In this document: piece after piece, positions 7,950 through 15,592 of the stretch
How positions within the stretch are numbered: position 1 is the stretch's first letter
Layout of the letters: the number at the start of each line of letters is the position of its first letter
Source of the DNA: an uncultured Verrucomicrobia subdivision 3 bacterium
GTDB lineage: Bacteria; Verrucomicrobiota; Verrucomicrobiia; Limisphaerales; UBA11358
Assembly: GCA_903872345.1 (NCBI GenBank)
Contig: CAIQKM010000044.1
Coordinates: 1-42,500, forward strand
Reading direction: 5' to 3'
DNA length: 42,500 nucleotides
Translations under genes and position numbers: made by a program
Notes under the pieces: model-generated
What the model was told of the DNA's origin: nothing
Database searches by the model: none
What the model saw: the letters and a program-made list of their open reading frames with translations, nothing else

Positions 7950-9104
7950 CTACCCTCCTCCACCCCGCCCCCAATCAATTCCCGGCAGCAGCGTGGCCAC
8001 ATGCTCCACCCGGCGTTTGGTGGCGAGGGCGCAGATTTTGGTTTCCATCCGCTGATCTTCGCGGGTGGCTTCTTCGCGCAACTTGGCCAGCGCGTTTCGG
8101 AGGTTCAGGAGATCTGTTTCCTCGATGGCGGCGCCGTTGGCGGTCAGCGGGGTGGCGTGGGGCCAGTCGAGATCGCCATCCCAGGCGGGCAAGTTACATT
8201 TGTACCGCAGGCGGTTGATGGCGCAGTCCGTCGCGTACAGCGCATGTTCAAACGGCAAAGGACAAAGCTTGCCGACGGGCAGGCGGTCGAGGGTGTCCCA
8301 ATCGCCGGTCAGCATGAGCGCGCGGCCGACTTCAAAAACCTCGTCCCAGATGCCGCGCATGTTCAGGGCGATCACGCTGATGTTGCGTGCCTCGGCCCGC
8401 AAAGCTTCTGCCACATCCTCCCCGTCGGCGCGTTCCAGACGGAAGGCCAGCATCCGGACACAACCCTGCCGCAGCCGGTCCGAGATCATGTGCCCCGCGT
8501 CCCGGCCGGTCTGCTCGTTCCATTGGAGGATGGCGTCTACCTGGCGGGTATGGAACAGCGGGCGCGTCACCCATTTCACGTGGGCGGATTTCGCGTAGCA
8601 GGGGCCGTCCATGCAGGGTTCCACCAGGCGGATGGCCCGGCCGGCGAACTCCGCCGCGCGGGTGTAATCCCCCTGGCGGTAATGCAGAATTCCCTCCAGC
8701 ATTTCCAGCCGGTGGGACCAATGCGGTTTGGCCACGCGCTCCAGATAGGCGCGGCCGTCCAGCAACAGTTCCCGGCAGAACGCCGCCGGGGCGATGGAAA
8801 GCGAGAGCAGAATGCGGTCGGTCTTCGCCCCGTAAACCGCCCCCGGGTCGGCATCGGGATGATCATACGAAGCGGCCATGGTCAGCACGCGAAAGGCTTC
8901 CTCGTACCGGCCGCTCCACATCAGGGAATTGCCCTGCCAGCGTCGGGCGTGTTGTTCCAGGTCTTTTTCCCCGATGGCCGCCGCCATTTCGGCGGCCTCG
9001 CGGTTCAGCTCGGCAGCCTTGGGTTCCTGGCCGTTGCAATAAGCGTCATACGCTTCGGACAGCCGGGTGCGAATGATGGCCCGTTCCATAAAATTGGATT
9101 TCAT
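7950..9104 (-). CDS. Helical-repeat (TPR-like) partner of the Hsp90-like gene
   Basis: A 384-residue soluble protein with no family I can name. Its first 170 residues look like degenerate TPR helices (AYDAYCNGQEPKAAELNRE, WSGRYEEAFRVLTMAA, YRQGDYTRAAEFAGRAI), and helical character continues to the C-terminus, which ends in a glycine run. It starts 1 bp after the stop of the Hsp90-like gene, so the two form one transcriptional unit. TPR proteins are classic Hsp90 co-chaperones in eukaryotes, usually through an MEEVD tail on the chaperone; no such tail is present here, so a physical partnership is inferred from context alone. An internal ATG at codon 6 is an alternative start. Confidence 0.75.
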   Translation of the reverse strand: MKSNFMERAIIRTRLSEAYDAYCNGQEPKAAELNREAAEMAAAIGEKDLEQHARRWQGNSLMWSGRYEEAFRVLTMAASYDHPDADPGAVYGAKTDRILLSLSIAPAAFCRELLLDGRAYLERVAKPHWSHRLEMLEGILHYRQGDYTRAAEFAGRAIRLVEPCMDGPCYAKSAHVKWVTRPLFHTRQVDAILQWNEQTGRDAGHMISDRLRQGCVRMLAFRLERADGEDVAEALRAEARNISVIALNMRGIWDEVFEVGRALMLTGDWDTLDRLPVGKLCPLPFEHALYATDCAINRLRYKCNLPAWDGDLDWPHATPLTANGAAIEETDLLNLRNALAKLREEATREDQRMETKICALATKRRVEHVATLLPGIDWGRGGGG

Positions 9105-9105
9105 A

Positions 9106-11175
9106 TCAGGATTGAGAAGTGCTGGGTGACGGTTTCAGGGTGATCAATTCCACGAGCATCTGCGCCAGTTCCGCATCCGTGGCCCGGCTCATCCGCTGGC
9201 GAAACGATTCGGGTGAGGTGCCGTACAGGGCTTTGGCGGCGGCCGCCCAGTCGGTTCCGGACAGGGAATCGTTCCGGTCGGCCACCACCTGCCGCAGCGC
9301 CTGGTGTTCCCGCTGAGATTCGGCCAGCCGGGTTTCGAGCGACAGAATGGTTTCCACCGAGCCGAGCAGTTGCCGGCAGACGGCGGCGGAATTATCCGAC
9401 GAGAGCCGGGCTTTGGATTGCAGCAGCGCGCTCAGGAACAGCCCGCGCAAGGCGAGTCGCGAGGACGATGATTCCCAGTTGCCACCGCCGGCCAGTTGCT
9501 GCACCACCGGATTGCCCGCGTTGAGCAGCAGCTCATGCGCGGGTTCCGCCAGTTGCGCCGAAAATTCCTGGCAGATGCCCTCCACCCCCTTGCCCAGCAG
9601 CGGATGCCGCAGCAGTTGTTTCAATTTGTCCATTTCCTCCTGCGCGGGTGTTTCCAATAGCACCGACCCAATGTGCGCCGGCTTGAACCGCCGCACGCCG
9701 GTTTTCAATTCCATGCCCGTGTCACGTTTCACCGCGTCCGCCAGTTCTCCGAGCAGGGTTTCATAAGTGGATTCCTCCGCCGCCGGCAGGCGCTGGTAAA
9801 TGTCTTCGCAATCGCAGCGGTCCAGCCGGCGCAAGGTCCATTCGCCCGGCTGCCGCTGGAGCAGTTTGCGCAACAAGCCTTCCTCGAAACATTTGCCGGC
9901 ATTGAGCGCGATGATGCCGCGCACCCGGCACAGTTCGTAAAACCGGCCGGCGTCGGCTTCATCCTCAAAATAATGAACCATCACCGGCCCGCTCTTGCCG
10001 CCGCCGGAACGCAGGCGGTATTCCTCCAGGGTCATTTCCCCGTCGCTGGTTTCAAACGGCAATCGCAGGATCAGCCGGTCAAAGAAACGGTCGTCCACCA
10101 GGCTCATGCCTTTGAAATGAAAATGATGCCAGCTGCACAGTTTTGAAAAATAGTCCGGCCGCTCCTGCGAACAGCGGATGATGGCGTCAATGACCGCCTC
10201 GCCGAGGGCCGCCTTGAGCTCCCGGTACGCGGCGTTGCGATGCACATTGTCGCGCGCGGCGGTCGGTTGCAACCGGCGCGTATCCACCAGGCCGCGCACG
10301 AATTTCGCCCAGTCCGGCAGCAATTCGACATCGCGCGGTCGCACGCACATGCGGTTCTGGTAAATGTCCACAAACCCGCTGGTATTCAGCCCCGGGATAT
10401 GCTGGTCGGTGATGTAGAGCACGCCCTCCGTTTGCAAATGCGACAGATGCAGCGGAATCACCAGCAACGGGGAATCGGGATAGCGCCGGTCCAGAAAGTC
10501 GGCCAGATATTTTTCCCGCTCCATCGCCGGCAGCGTGGCCGCCACTTCCCACGGCGGGCGCACGGCGTTGATGGGGCCGCGCTCATTCAGAAAAATTGGC
10601 ACGCCCAGCAGGTCCGCATATTTCCGGATGGCGGACTCCAGCGCTTCCTCGTGGAGAAATTCGCCGTAGGCCGGATTGACCGTGACGACCACCTGGGTGC
10701 CGGTGTCGGGCATTTCCGAGGTGGGATCGAGCGTATATTCATCATCGCCCACATTCACCCAATGCCAGGCCTCATCCGTCTCATAATGGCGGGTGTAAAC
10801 ATCCACGCGCTCCGCCACGACAAAGGCCGAGAGCAGGCCGATGCCGAATTGTCCGATGGTGGCCACATCACAATGGGCTCCCTGTTTCAATTGCGTGGTC
10901 ATGGTGCCCGTGCCGGAGGCGCCAATGGTGGACAAAAATTCCTCGATTACATGTTTCGTCATGCCCAGGCCGTCGTCGGTGAACGTGATCGTCCGGCCGC
11001 CTTTGTCCAGGGTCACATGGATGCGACCCGGATGATCCGGCGATTGCACGCGCCGCAATTGGATGCTGTCGTGCGCGTTCTGAATCAGTTCGCGCACAAA
11101 CACGTCGGCTTCGGGGTAGAGGTTTTTCGCGAGCAGCGTTACGAGGCCGCGAAAGTTGGATTTCATTTTGGGCAT
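9106..11175 (-). CDS. Hsp90-like (HtpG-related) GHKL ATPase
   Basis: A 689-residue soluble protein. The N-terminal GHKL ATPase domain resembles HtpG: FVRELIQNAHDSI with E29, N33 and D36, TDDGLGM with D68, an ATP lid at about 83-105, and IGQFGIGLLSAF (108-119). The middle domain is recognisable through QPTAARDNVHR, the counterpart of the HtpG segment after the catalytic loop, while the C-terminal third is divergent. E. coli HtpG is 624 residues, so this is somewhat longer. It may be a specialised Hsp90 rather than housekeeping htpG. The gene heads a two-gene unit with a TPR-like protein and is read divergently from a LysR-type regulator. A GGAG lies about 7 nt before the chosen ATG; the ATG three codons later (MKSNF) is also possible. 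Hsp90-like ATPases recur in predicted conflict systems, so a defence or stress role is plausible. Confidence 0.88.
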   Translation of the reverse strand: MPKMKSNFRGLVTLLAKNLYPEADVFVRELIQNAHDSIQLRRVQSPDHPGRIHVTLDKGGRTITFTDDGLGMTKHVIEEFLSTIGASGTGTMTTQLKQGAHCDVATIGQFGIGLLSAFVVAERVDVYTRHYETDEAWHWVNVGDDEYTLDPTSEMPDTGTQVVVTVNPAYGEFLHEEALESAIRKYADLLGVPIFLNERGPINAVRPPWEVAATLPAMEREKYLADFLDRRYPDSPLLVIPLHLSHLQTEGVLYITDQHIPGLNTSGFVDIYQNRMCVRPRDVELLPDWAKFVRGLVDTRRLQPTAARDNVHRNAAYRELKAALGEAVIDAIIRCSQERPDYFSKLCSWHHFHFKGMSLVDDRFFDRLILRLPFETSDGEMTLEEYRLRSGGGKSGPVMVHYFEDEADAGRFYELCRVRGIIALNAGKCFEEGLLRKLLQRQPGEWTLRRLDRCDCEDIYQRLPAAEESTYETLLGELADAVKRDTGMELKTGVRRFKPAHIGSVLLETPAQEEMDKLKQLLRHPLLGKGVEGICQEFSAQLAEPAHELLLNAGNPVVQQLAGGGNWESSSSRLALRGLFLSALLQSKARLSSDNSAAVCRQLLGSVETILSLETRLAESQREHQALRQVVADRNDSLSGTDWAAAAKALYGTSPESFRQRMSRATDAELAQMLVELITLKPSPSTSQS

Positions 11176-11564
11176 GGGATTCTCCGGTTTTGAAGGTTCA
11201 TCATGTGATCGGTTTGATATATTATGGTGACCTTACCACGGGATGTTTTCCCTGGGCAGGGGTGGTATTTGCATCCGGCCTGAGCGGCGGGTCAGGCGTG
11301 GGCGCATCCTGATACCGCCCTGTAGCGGCGGGCATCTTGCCTGCCGTGGAGCCGGTGCTTCCAGCCCGGCGGAAACGGCTCCGCCAAGGCAGTCGGTTGG
11401 TTATTCGCCAGGGGCCGGGCAATTTCACGGTTCTCCCCAGGCGGCAAGATGCCGCCCTCCACGGCAGGCAGGGATGCCCGCCGCTACCTTTCGGGCGGCA
11501 GGGTCAGGCGGGGCGGCGGCATTTCGCGCTTTCCTTGCGGCCGCCGCTGCATTAATTATCCGCC
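11176..11564. other. Divergent intergenic region with compound repeat
   Basis: A 389-bp region between the Hsp90-like and LysR-type genes. The first ~60 bp hold an AT-rich stretch (ATAATATATC on the minus strand) that could be the -10 region of the Hsp90-like gene, but I find no good -35. The rest is GC-rich and largely made of nested inverted repeats, listed separately. No gene is seen. Confidence 0.5.
11322..11487. repeat. REP/MITE-like compound inverted repeat
   Basis: Two ~30-bp arms face each other: 11322-11351 and 11457-11487. The reverse complement of the right arm matches the left arm except for one inserted base and one substitution near the middle; both begin GTAGCGGCGGGCATC and end TGCCTGCCGTGGAG. 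Two smaller perfect hairpins sit between them: GGCGGA/TCCGCC (11368-11385) and GGCGGCA/TGCCGCC (11440-11456). A 10-bp direct repeat, GGGTCAGGCG, lies outside the arms at 11289-11298 and 11501-11510. The layout fits a repetitive extragenic palindrome or miniature inverted-repeat element. Whether other copies exist cannot be seen in this window. Confidence 0.75.
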
Positions 11565-12485
11565 ATGAAGTTCAACCGGTTGTTCGCCGAAAAGGGACTC
11601 TCACTCGAACGTCTCGCCGCCCTCGTGGAAGTGGACGATGCCGGCGGCATAGCCAGCGCCGCCCCCGATGATGATTCCCGGCAGAGTCTGGTCAGCCGTC
11701 AGCTCACTCAGTTGGAAAAGTTTTTCAAAGCCGATTTGAAAAAGAAAACAGGCAAGACCGTCGAGCTCACGCCGGCCGGCAAACAGCTGGCCCAGGCCGC
11801 CCGCGAATATCTTCAGTCGCTGGGCGAATTCCAGCGGACCTGTGTAAGTCAACCGGTGGAAATAGTTATGGGCGCGGGCGACAGCCTCCTGCACTGGCTC
11901 GTGCTGCCGCGTCTCACCCGACTGCGGGAAGTGCTTAAGGAGACGGTCATCGAGTTGCAGGATTTGCAAAACCTCGCCATCTGCCACCAGTTGATGGACC
12001 AAACCATTGATTTCGGGCTACTCCGTTCTGACCTGGTGAAACGCGGCTCCTTGCAGGGCAAGCCCCTCGGCAAATTCGGGTACAGCCTGTTCATTCCGGA
12101 CAAACTCAGGCCCCGCGACACCAAGGCGGATGAGGCTACACTGCTGCAAGAACTTCCCCTAGCGACTCAGGGCGGCAACACTCTCTTCCAGCATCGGCTG
12201 GAGGAACTGGCCGCCAGCAGTAATTGGAAACTGAATATCCAGCTCCGTTGCGAGTCCTTTCCGCAAGTTTCTCAGGTGCTCGCCACCGGCCGAATGGCGG
12301 CCATCCTGCCCGACCTGGCGCGCCTGTCCGTCTCCTTCGACTGCCTGTGGGTCTTCCCGTTGCGTTCGCTGAAACAATTGGAACGCGAGGTCCATCTGGC
12401 CTGGCATCCGCACCGGTTGGATACCCGGCCCCATCTGGCGGCGGTCAAAAACCGGCTGGCCGAAGCCTTGAAATTCGCCTGCTGA
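11565..12485 (+). CDS. LysR-type transcriptional regulator (divergent)
   Basis: A 306-residue DNA-binding regulator. The N-terminus follows the LysR winged-helix layout: LAALVEVDDAGGIASAA, then SLVSRQLTQLEKFF as recognition helix, then a KTVELTPAGKQLAQAAREYL-type wing and linker helix. The HTH is slightly unusual, with an acidic DDDSRQS stretch in place of the usual LGxSQPA. From about residue 95 the protein resembles a LysR substrate-binding domain (QTIDFGLLRSD; GRMAAILPDLA). It is read away from the Hsp90-like operon, the normal place for a LysR regulator of a divergent unit, but the gap carries a large repeat and the protein is also only 32 bp before the hybrid kinase gene. Ligand unknown. 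Confidence 0.8.
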   Translation: MKFNRLFAEKGLSLERLAALVEVDDAGGIASAAPDDDSRQSLVSRQLTQLEKFFKADLKKKTGKTVELTPAGKQLAQAAREYLQSLGEFQRTCVSQPVEIVMGAGDSLLHWLVLPRLTRLREVLKETVIELQDLQNLAICHQLMDQTIDFGLLRSDLVKRGSLQGKPLGKFGYSLFIPDKLRPRDTKADEATLLQELPLATQGGNTLFQHRLEELAASSNWKLNIQLRCESFPQVSQVLATGRMAAILPDLARLSVSFDCLWVFPLRSLKQLEREVHLAWHPHRLDTRPHLAAVKNRLAEALKFAC

Positions 12486-12517
12486 CCCATGCCCACCGCA
12501 TTCTGTAAGGCCAGCCT

Positions 12518-14038
12518 ATGATTGAAAACAGCACCCCCACTCCGGCCACGCCACCGCCGGCGACTGCGGCAAATGAATTGGGCGGCCCGCCCGTGAATGC
12601 TTTTGAGGCGTTCGCCCGGCTATATCCCAACCCAATCCTCCAAATAACCCCGGCGGGTGATGCGTGTTTCCACAATGAAGCCGCCGCCCGGCTGCTGGCC
12701 GATAGCGGACTTGGCCGAATCGAACAATTATTGCCCGAGAATTATCATCAGGTGGTGAAAGAGTGCCTGGCGGAACCCGGTTACCGCGCCCGGCTCGAAA
12801 GCGTCATCAGCAAGCATACGTTGATCTGGTGGTTTTTTTCAAATCCCGACGGCCGGTTTGTCTATTGCAATGCCGAAGATATTACCCAACGGGTTCTGCT
12901 GGAAACCCAGCTTCGGCAGGCGCAAAAGATGGAGTCCATTGGCCAGCTCGCCGGCGGCGTGGCGCACGACTTTAACAATATTCTGACCGTCATTCAAGGT
13001 CACGCCGAACTGCTGCGTTTGAACGAAGGCTTGCCGCCGGATCTGTTTGAAAGCGCCACCCAGATTCAGCGGGCCGCCCAGCGCGCGGCCGATCTGACCA
13101 GACAGCTGCTCATGTTCAGCCGCAAACAGGTTGTATATCCCCGTGACCTGGACCCCAATGAAGTCATTACCAACATGGCGAAGATGCTCACCCGGCTCTT
13201 GGGTGAGAATATCCAGCTTGAACTCGGCCTGCAGCCGGCGTCCCGCATTGTGGCCGATGAGGGCATGCTGGAGCAGGTGCTGATGAATCTGGCGGTTAAT
13301 GCTCGCGATGCCATGCCGCAGGGCGGCCAGATCCGGATACAAACCGAACCGGTGCAGATAACCGATCCGGCGGATGCGGAATCCCGGGCTGGCGACTTTG
13401 TCCTGTTGAGCGTCGCGGATACCGGATGTGGCATGTCGCCGGAGATTCTTCACCGCATTTTCGAACCCTTTTTTACGACGAAGGAAGTTGGCCGGGGGAC
13501 GGGTCTGGGACTGGCCACCGTTTATGGCATCATCAAACAGCATCAGGGGTGGATCACCGTTGACAGTCAGGTGGGGGTCGGATCCACCTTCAAAATCTAT
13601 CTGCCGAGCAACAAGTCTGCGGATGTCCGGAAGCGACCCGTTGAAGCAACCCTGCGCCAAGGCCGCGGCGAGACCGTTTTGCTGGCGGAGGATGAAGCTG
13701 CCGTAGCGACGCTGGCCGCCCGCATCCTATCCCGAAACGGTTACGAGGTCATCATCGCGACCGACGGAGTGGAAGCTTTGAAACATTGGCACTCGCATCA
13801 GGATAAAATCGCCCTGCTTTTCACCGACATGGTCATGCCGGGCGGCATTTCCGGACGCGAACTCGCCAGCCGCCTCGTCCGGGAAAAACCCGCCTTGCGA
13901 GTGGTTTACACCACCGGCTACAGCGGTGAGATGCTGGGGGTGGAGAGCGGCCTGCGCGCGGGAGAAAATTTTTTGCAAAAACCATACACCTCGGAATTGC
14001 TGCTCAAAGCAATCCGGGAGATGTTGTGTCAGGGCTAA
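12518..14038 (+). CDS. Soluble hybrid histidine kinase (PAS-HisKA-HATPase-REC)
   Basis: A 506-residue hybrid kinase with no membrane segment, so it should sense a cytosolic signal. After a Pro/Thr-rich start (1-25) comes a PAS-like domain (~28-130). The DHp helix carries GGVAHDFNNIL with the phospho-acceptor H150. The catalytic domain shows the N box (NLAVNARDAM, N261), G1 (DTGCGM, D301), F box (FEPFFTT) and G2 (GTGLGLATV). The C-terminal receiver (~385-506) has acidic E391/D392, phospho-acceptor D437 in LLFTDMVMPG, and K488 in LQKPY. All residues for autophosphorylation and internal transfer are present. There is no DNA-binding output, so phosphate must pass onward, perhaps through the DHp-like protein encoded 42 bp downstream to the receivers on the opposite strand. 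That route is inferred from proximity only. Confidence 0.93.
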   Translation: MIENSTPTPATPPPATAANELGGPPVNAFEAFARLYPNPILQITPAGDACFHNEAAARLLADSGLGRIEQLLPENYHQVVKECLAEPGYRARLESVISKHTLIWWFFSNPDGRFVYCNAEDITQRVLLETQLRQAQKMESIGQLAGGVAHDFNNILTVIQGHAELLRLNEGLPPDLFESATQIQRAAQRAADLTRQLLMFSRKQVVYPRDLDPNEVITNMAKMLTRLLGENIQLELGLQPASRIVADEGMLEQVLMNLAVNARDAMPQGGQIRIQTEPVQITDPADAESRAGDFVLLSVADTGCGMSPEILHRIFEPFFTTKEVGRGTGLGLATVYGIIKQHQGWITVDSQVGVGSTFKIYLPSNKSADVRKRPVEATLRQGRGETVLLAEDEAAVATLAARILSRNGYEVIIATDGVEALKHWHSHQDKIALLFTDMVMPGGISGRELASRLVREKPALRVVYTTGYSGEMLGVESGLRAGENFLQKPYTSELLLKAIREMLCQG

Positions 14039-14080
14039 AAATTAAGTCGCCTTTTTCCGCCGGTTTTCGGATGCTGCCTT

Positions 14081-14335
14081 ATGATTTTCCCCGATGCGCC
14101 CGTCACGCTCACGCCGGAACAAATCGTCCAGTTCAACCAACACTTGTCCCAAGTGCGGCATGACATCAACGGCTCCCTGGCCAATCTCGCCGCCGTCGGG
14201 GAACTGATCCGGCTCCGACCGGAGACCGCCGGGAAATATGCGGATCAGTTGACCACCCAGCCGCAACGCATTGCCGCGCTCATCCGGCAGTTCAGCGCAG
14301 AATGGGAAGCCCTGGCCGGAATTAAACGCGAATGA
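14081..14335 (+). CDS. Stand-alone DHp-like phosphotransfer protein, 84 aa
   Basis: An 84-residue protein that looks like an isolated histidine-kinase dimerisation/phospho-acceptor (DHp) domain. RHDINGSLANLAAVGELI at ~26-43 mirrors the H box of the neighbouring kinases (HDFNNIL and HDVNNSL), with H27 as the candidate phospho-histidine, and a second amphipathic helix (RIAALIRQFSAEWEAL) completes a helical hairpin. There is no ATPase domain. It follows the hybrid kinase gene by 42 bp on the same strand and converges on the lone receiver gene 22 bp beyond. Such a protein could act like Hpt, shuttling phosphate between receivers, or as a decoy or phosphate sink. The DHp assignment rests on motif similarity alone. 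Confidence 0.66.
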   Translation: MIFPDAPVTLTPEQIVQFNQHLSQVRHDINGSLANLAAVGELIRLRPETAGKYADQLTTQPQRIAALIRQFSAEWEALAGIKRE

Positions 14336-14357
14336 TATCTCGTGACCGGCGAGTATT

Positions 14358-14762
14358 TCAGTCGGCGGGAAACCCGGTCATCGCCTGCCGCACCTCATCT
14401 ACCAACTGCTGCACGGAAAACGGTTTGGCCAGGAAGAAAACATCGGTCGGCAGATTTTGCAAAACTGCCGGTCCCACATGCCCGGAAAGGAGTCCGCAAA
14501 CAAGGTCAGGCCGGAGCTTCCGGGCGGACAGGACCAGCTCTGCGCCAGAGGCTCCTGACATACTAAAGTCTGTCAGCAAGGCGTGATACTTATTGGCCTG
14601 CAATCGGTCCATGGCTTCCGCCGCGCTCACCGCCGTATCGCACACCACCGCCAAATTCTGCTCCAGCACCACGATGACCAATTCCAAAATCATCGGTTCA
14701 TCATCCACCACCAGCACCCGATATTGTGCTATGTCGGCGGACGATGCTGCCGGCTTTGTCAT
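14358..14762 (-). CDS. Single-domain response regulator (lone receiver)
   Basis: A 134-residue receiver domain with nothing else attached. Acidic pair D20/D21 in VLVVDDEP, phospho-acceptor D65 in LLTDFSMSG, switch S93 in LLSGH and K113 in LAKPFS are all present, so it should be phosphorylatable. It is the last of three minus-strand genes; its ATG overlaps the stop of the receiver-effector gene by 4 bp, so translation is coupled. In the anti-phage system Detocs a lone receiver (DtcB) is reported to work as a phosphate buffer that limits firing of the effector; the gene order here suggests the same role, by analogy. A chemotaxis-like or relay role is the alternative. Confidence 0.92.
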   Translation of the reverse strand: MTKPAASSADIAQYRVLVVDDEPMILELVIVVLEQNLAVVCDTAVSAAEAMDRLQANKYHALLTDFSMSGASGAELVLSARKLRPDLVCGLLSGHVGPAVLQNLPTDVFFLAKPFSVQQLVDEVRQAMTGFPAD

Positions 14763-15592
14763 GCGAACTTACCCCCGGGCGTTCCGGCCAGCCCCTTGGC
14801 CCCCCGCAGACCGCTCATAAAACGCGCCAGTTCCGCCATCCCCGCCGCCGTGGGTTCCGCCGAGGCCCGGAAGAACGGATGCGATCGGACGTCGAACGGC
14901 AGGTTCTCAATCTCCCGCGCGGCGAACAGCATGAATTTGTCCAGCGCCACGGCATAGCCCGCCTCAAAATAAACGTTGGAATTCTGGAATGGCGCGTACA
15001 CCACCACAAAATGCGCCTGCCGGATTCGGGCCAGCAGCTCCGTGTTGATCGGCCGCGAGTGCGGAATCTGGTCCATCCGCCGCACCACATACCCCGCCGT
15101 CTGCATGGCCGGCTCCAACACGTCCTTGAACCACGCGTCCGCCGCCGGATCGTTGTACGGCATCACCACAAACCCGTATTGCCGCTCCACCTGCGCCCGC
15201 ATCCGCGCGAGCAGGTCGTTCTCCACCCAGTCCCGCAGATTGTCCAGATCATCCACGGCCGATGGCTTGGGCAGAAAGGTGAAGGCCGGGTTGTAATGCG
15301 CCACTTCGCCGCGAATATCATATTGCGACATCAGCAGCACCGCATTGATGCCCATGATGGCGCCCACTTCCTCCGCCAGAATCAAACCGCCCAACCCCGC
15401 GCCGTGATGCGGAATCTTGGCATCCACCACCACCACGTCAAACAGCCGGTCCCGCACATGGCGCAACGATTCGCCGGCAAAATAACAGGTCTCAACCGCA
15501 TGCCCCCGGTCCGTGAGCAGTTTCTTGTAAAACCGCGAGACCTCGGGCTGGTCGTCCACGATCAATATGGAAAGCTGTTCGGTGCGGTTCAT
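14759..15592 (-). CDS. Response regulator with nucleoside-deoxyribosyltransferase/TIR-like effector
   Basis: A 277-residue two-domain protein. Residues ~6-125 are a receiver: D13/D14 in ILIVDDQP, phospho-acceptor D57 in VVVVDAKIP, S89, and K109 in FLPKP. Residues ~138-260 match the nucleoside 2-deoxyribosyltransferase/TIR-like fold: YGFVVMPYND, a helix with VLEPAMQTAGY, then ELLARIRQAHFVVVY and SNVYFEAGYAVAL, where E210 sits at the usual catalytic glutamate. Such domains cleave N-glycosidic bonds of nucleosides, nucleotides or NAD+. I infer that phosphorylation of the receiver switches this activity. I chose the ATG at 15592 because it overlaps the kinase stop by 4 bp and starts the receiver properly; upstream open codons lie inside the kinase gene. 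A second 4-bp overlap joins it to the lone receiver. Confidence 0.86.
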   Translation of the reverse strand: MNRTEQLSILIVDDQPEVSRFYKKLLTDRGHAVETCYFAGESLRHVRDRLFDVVVVDAKIPHHGAGLGGLILAEEVGAIMGINAVLLMSQYDIRGEVAHYNPAFTFLPKPSAVDDLDNLRDWVENDLLARMRAQVERQYGFVVMPYNDPAADAWFKDVLEPAMQTAGYVVRRMDQIPHSRPINTELLARIRQAHFVVVYAPFQNSNVYFEAGYAVALDKFMLFAAREIENLPFDVRSHPFFRASAEPTAAGMAELARFMSGLRGAKGLAGTPGGKFA

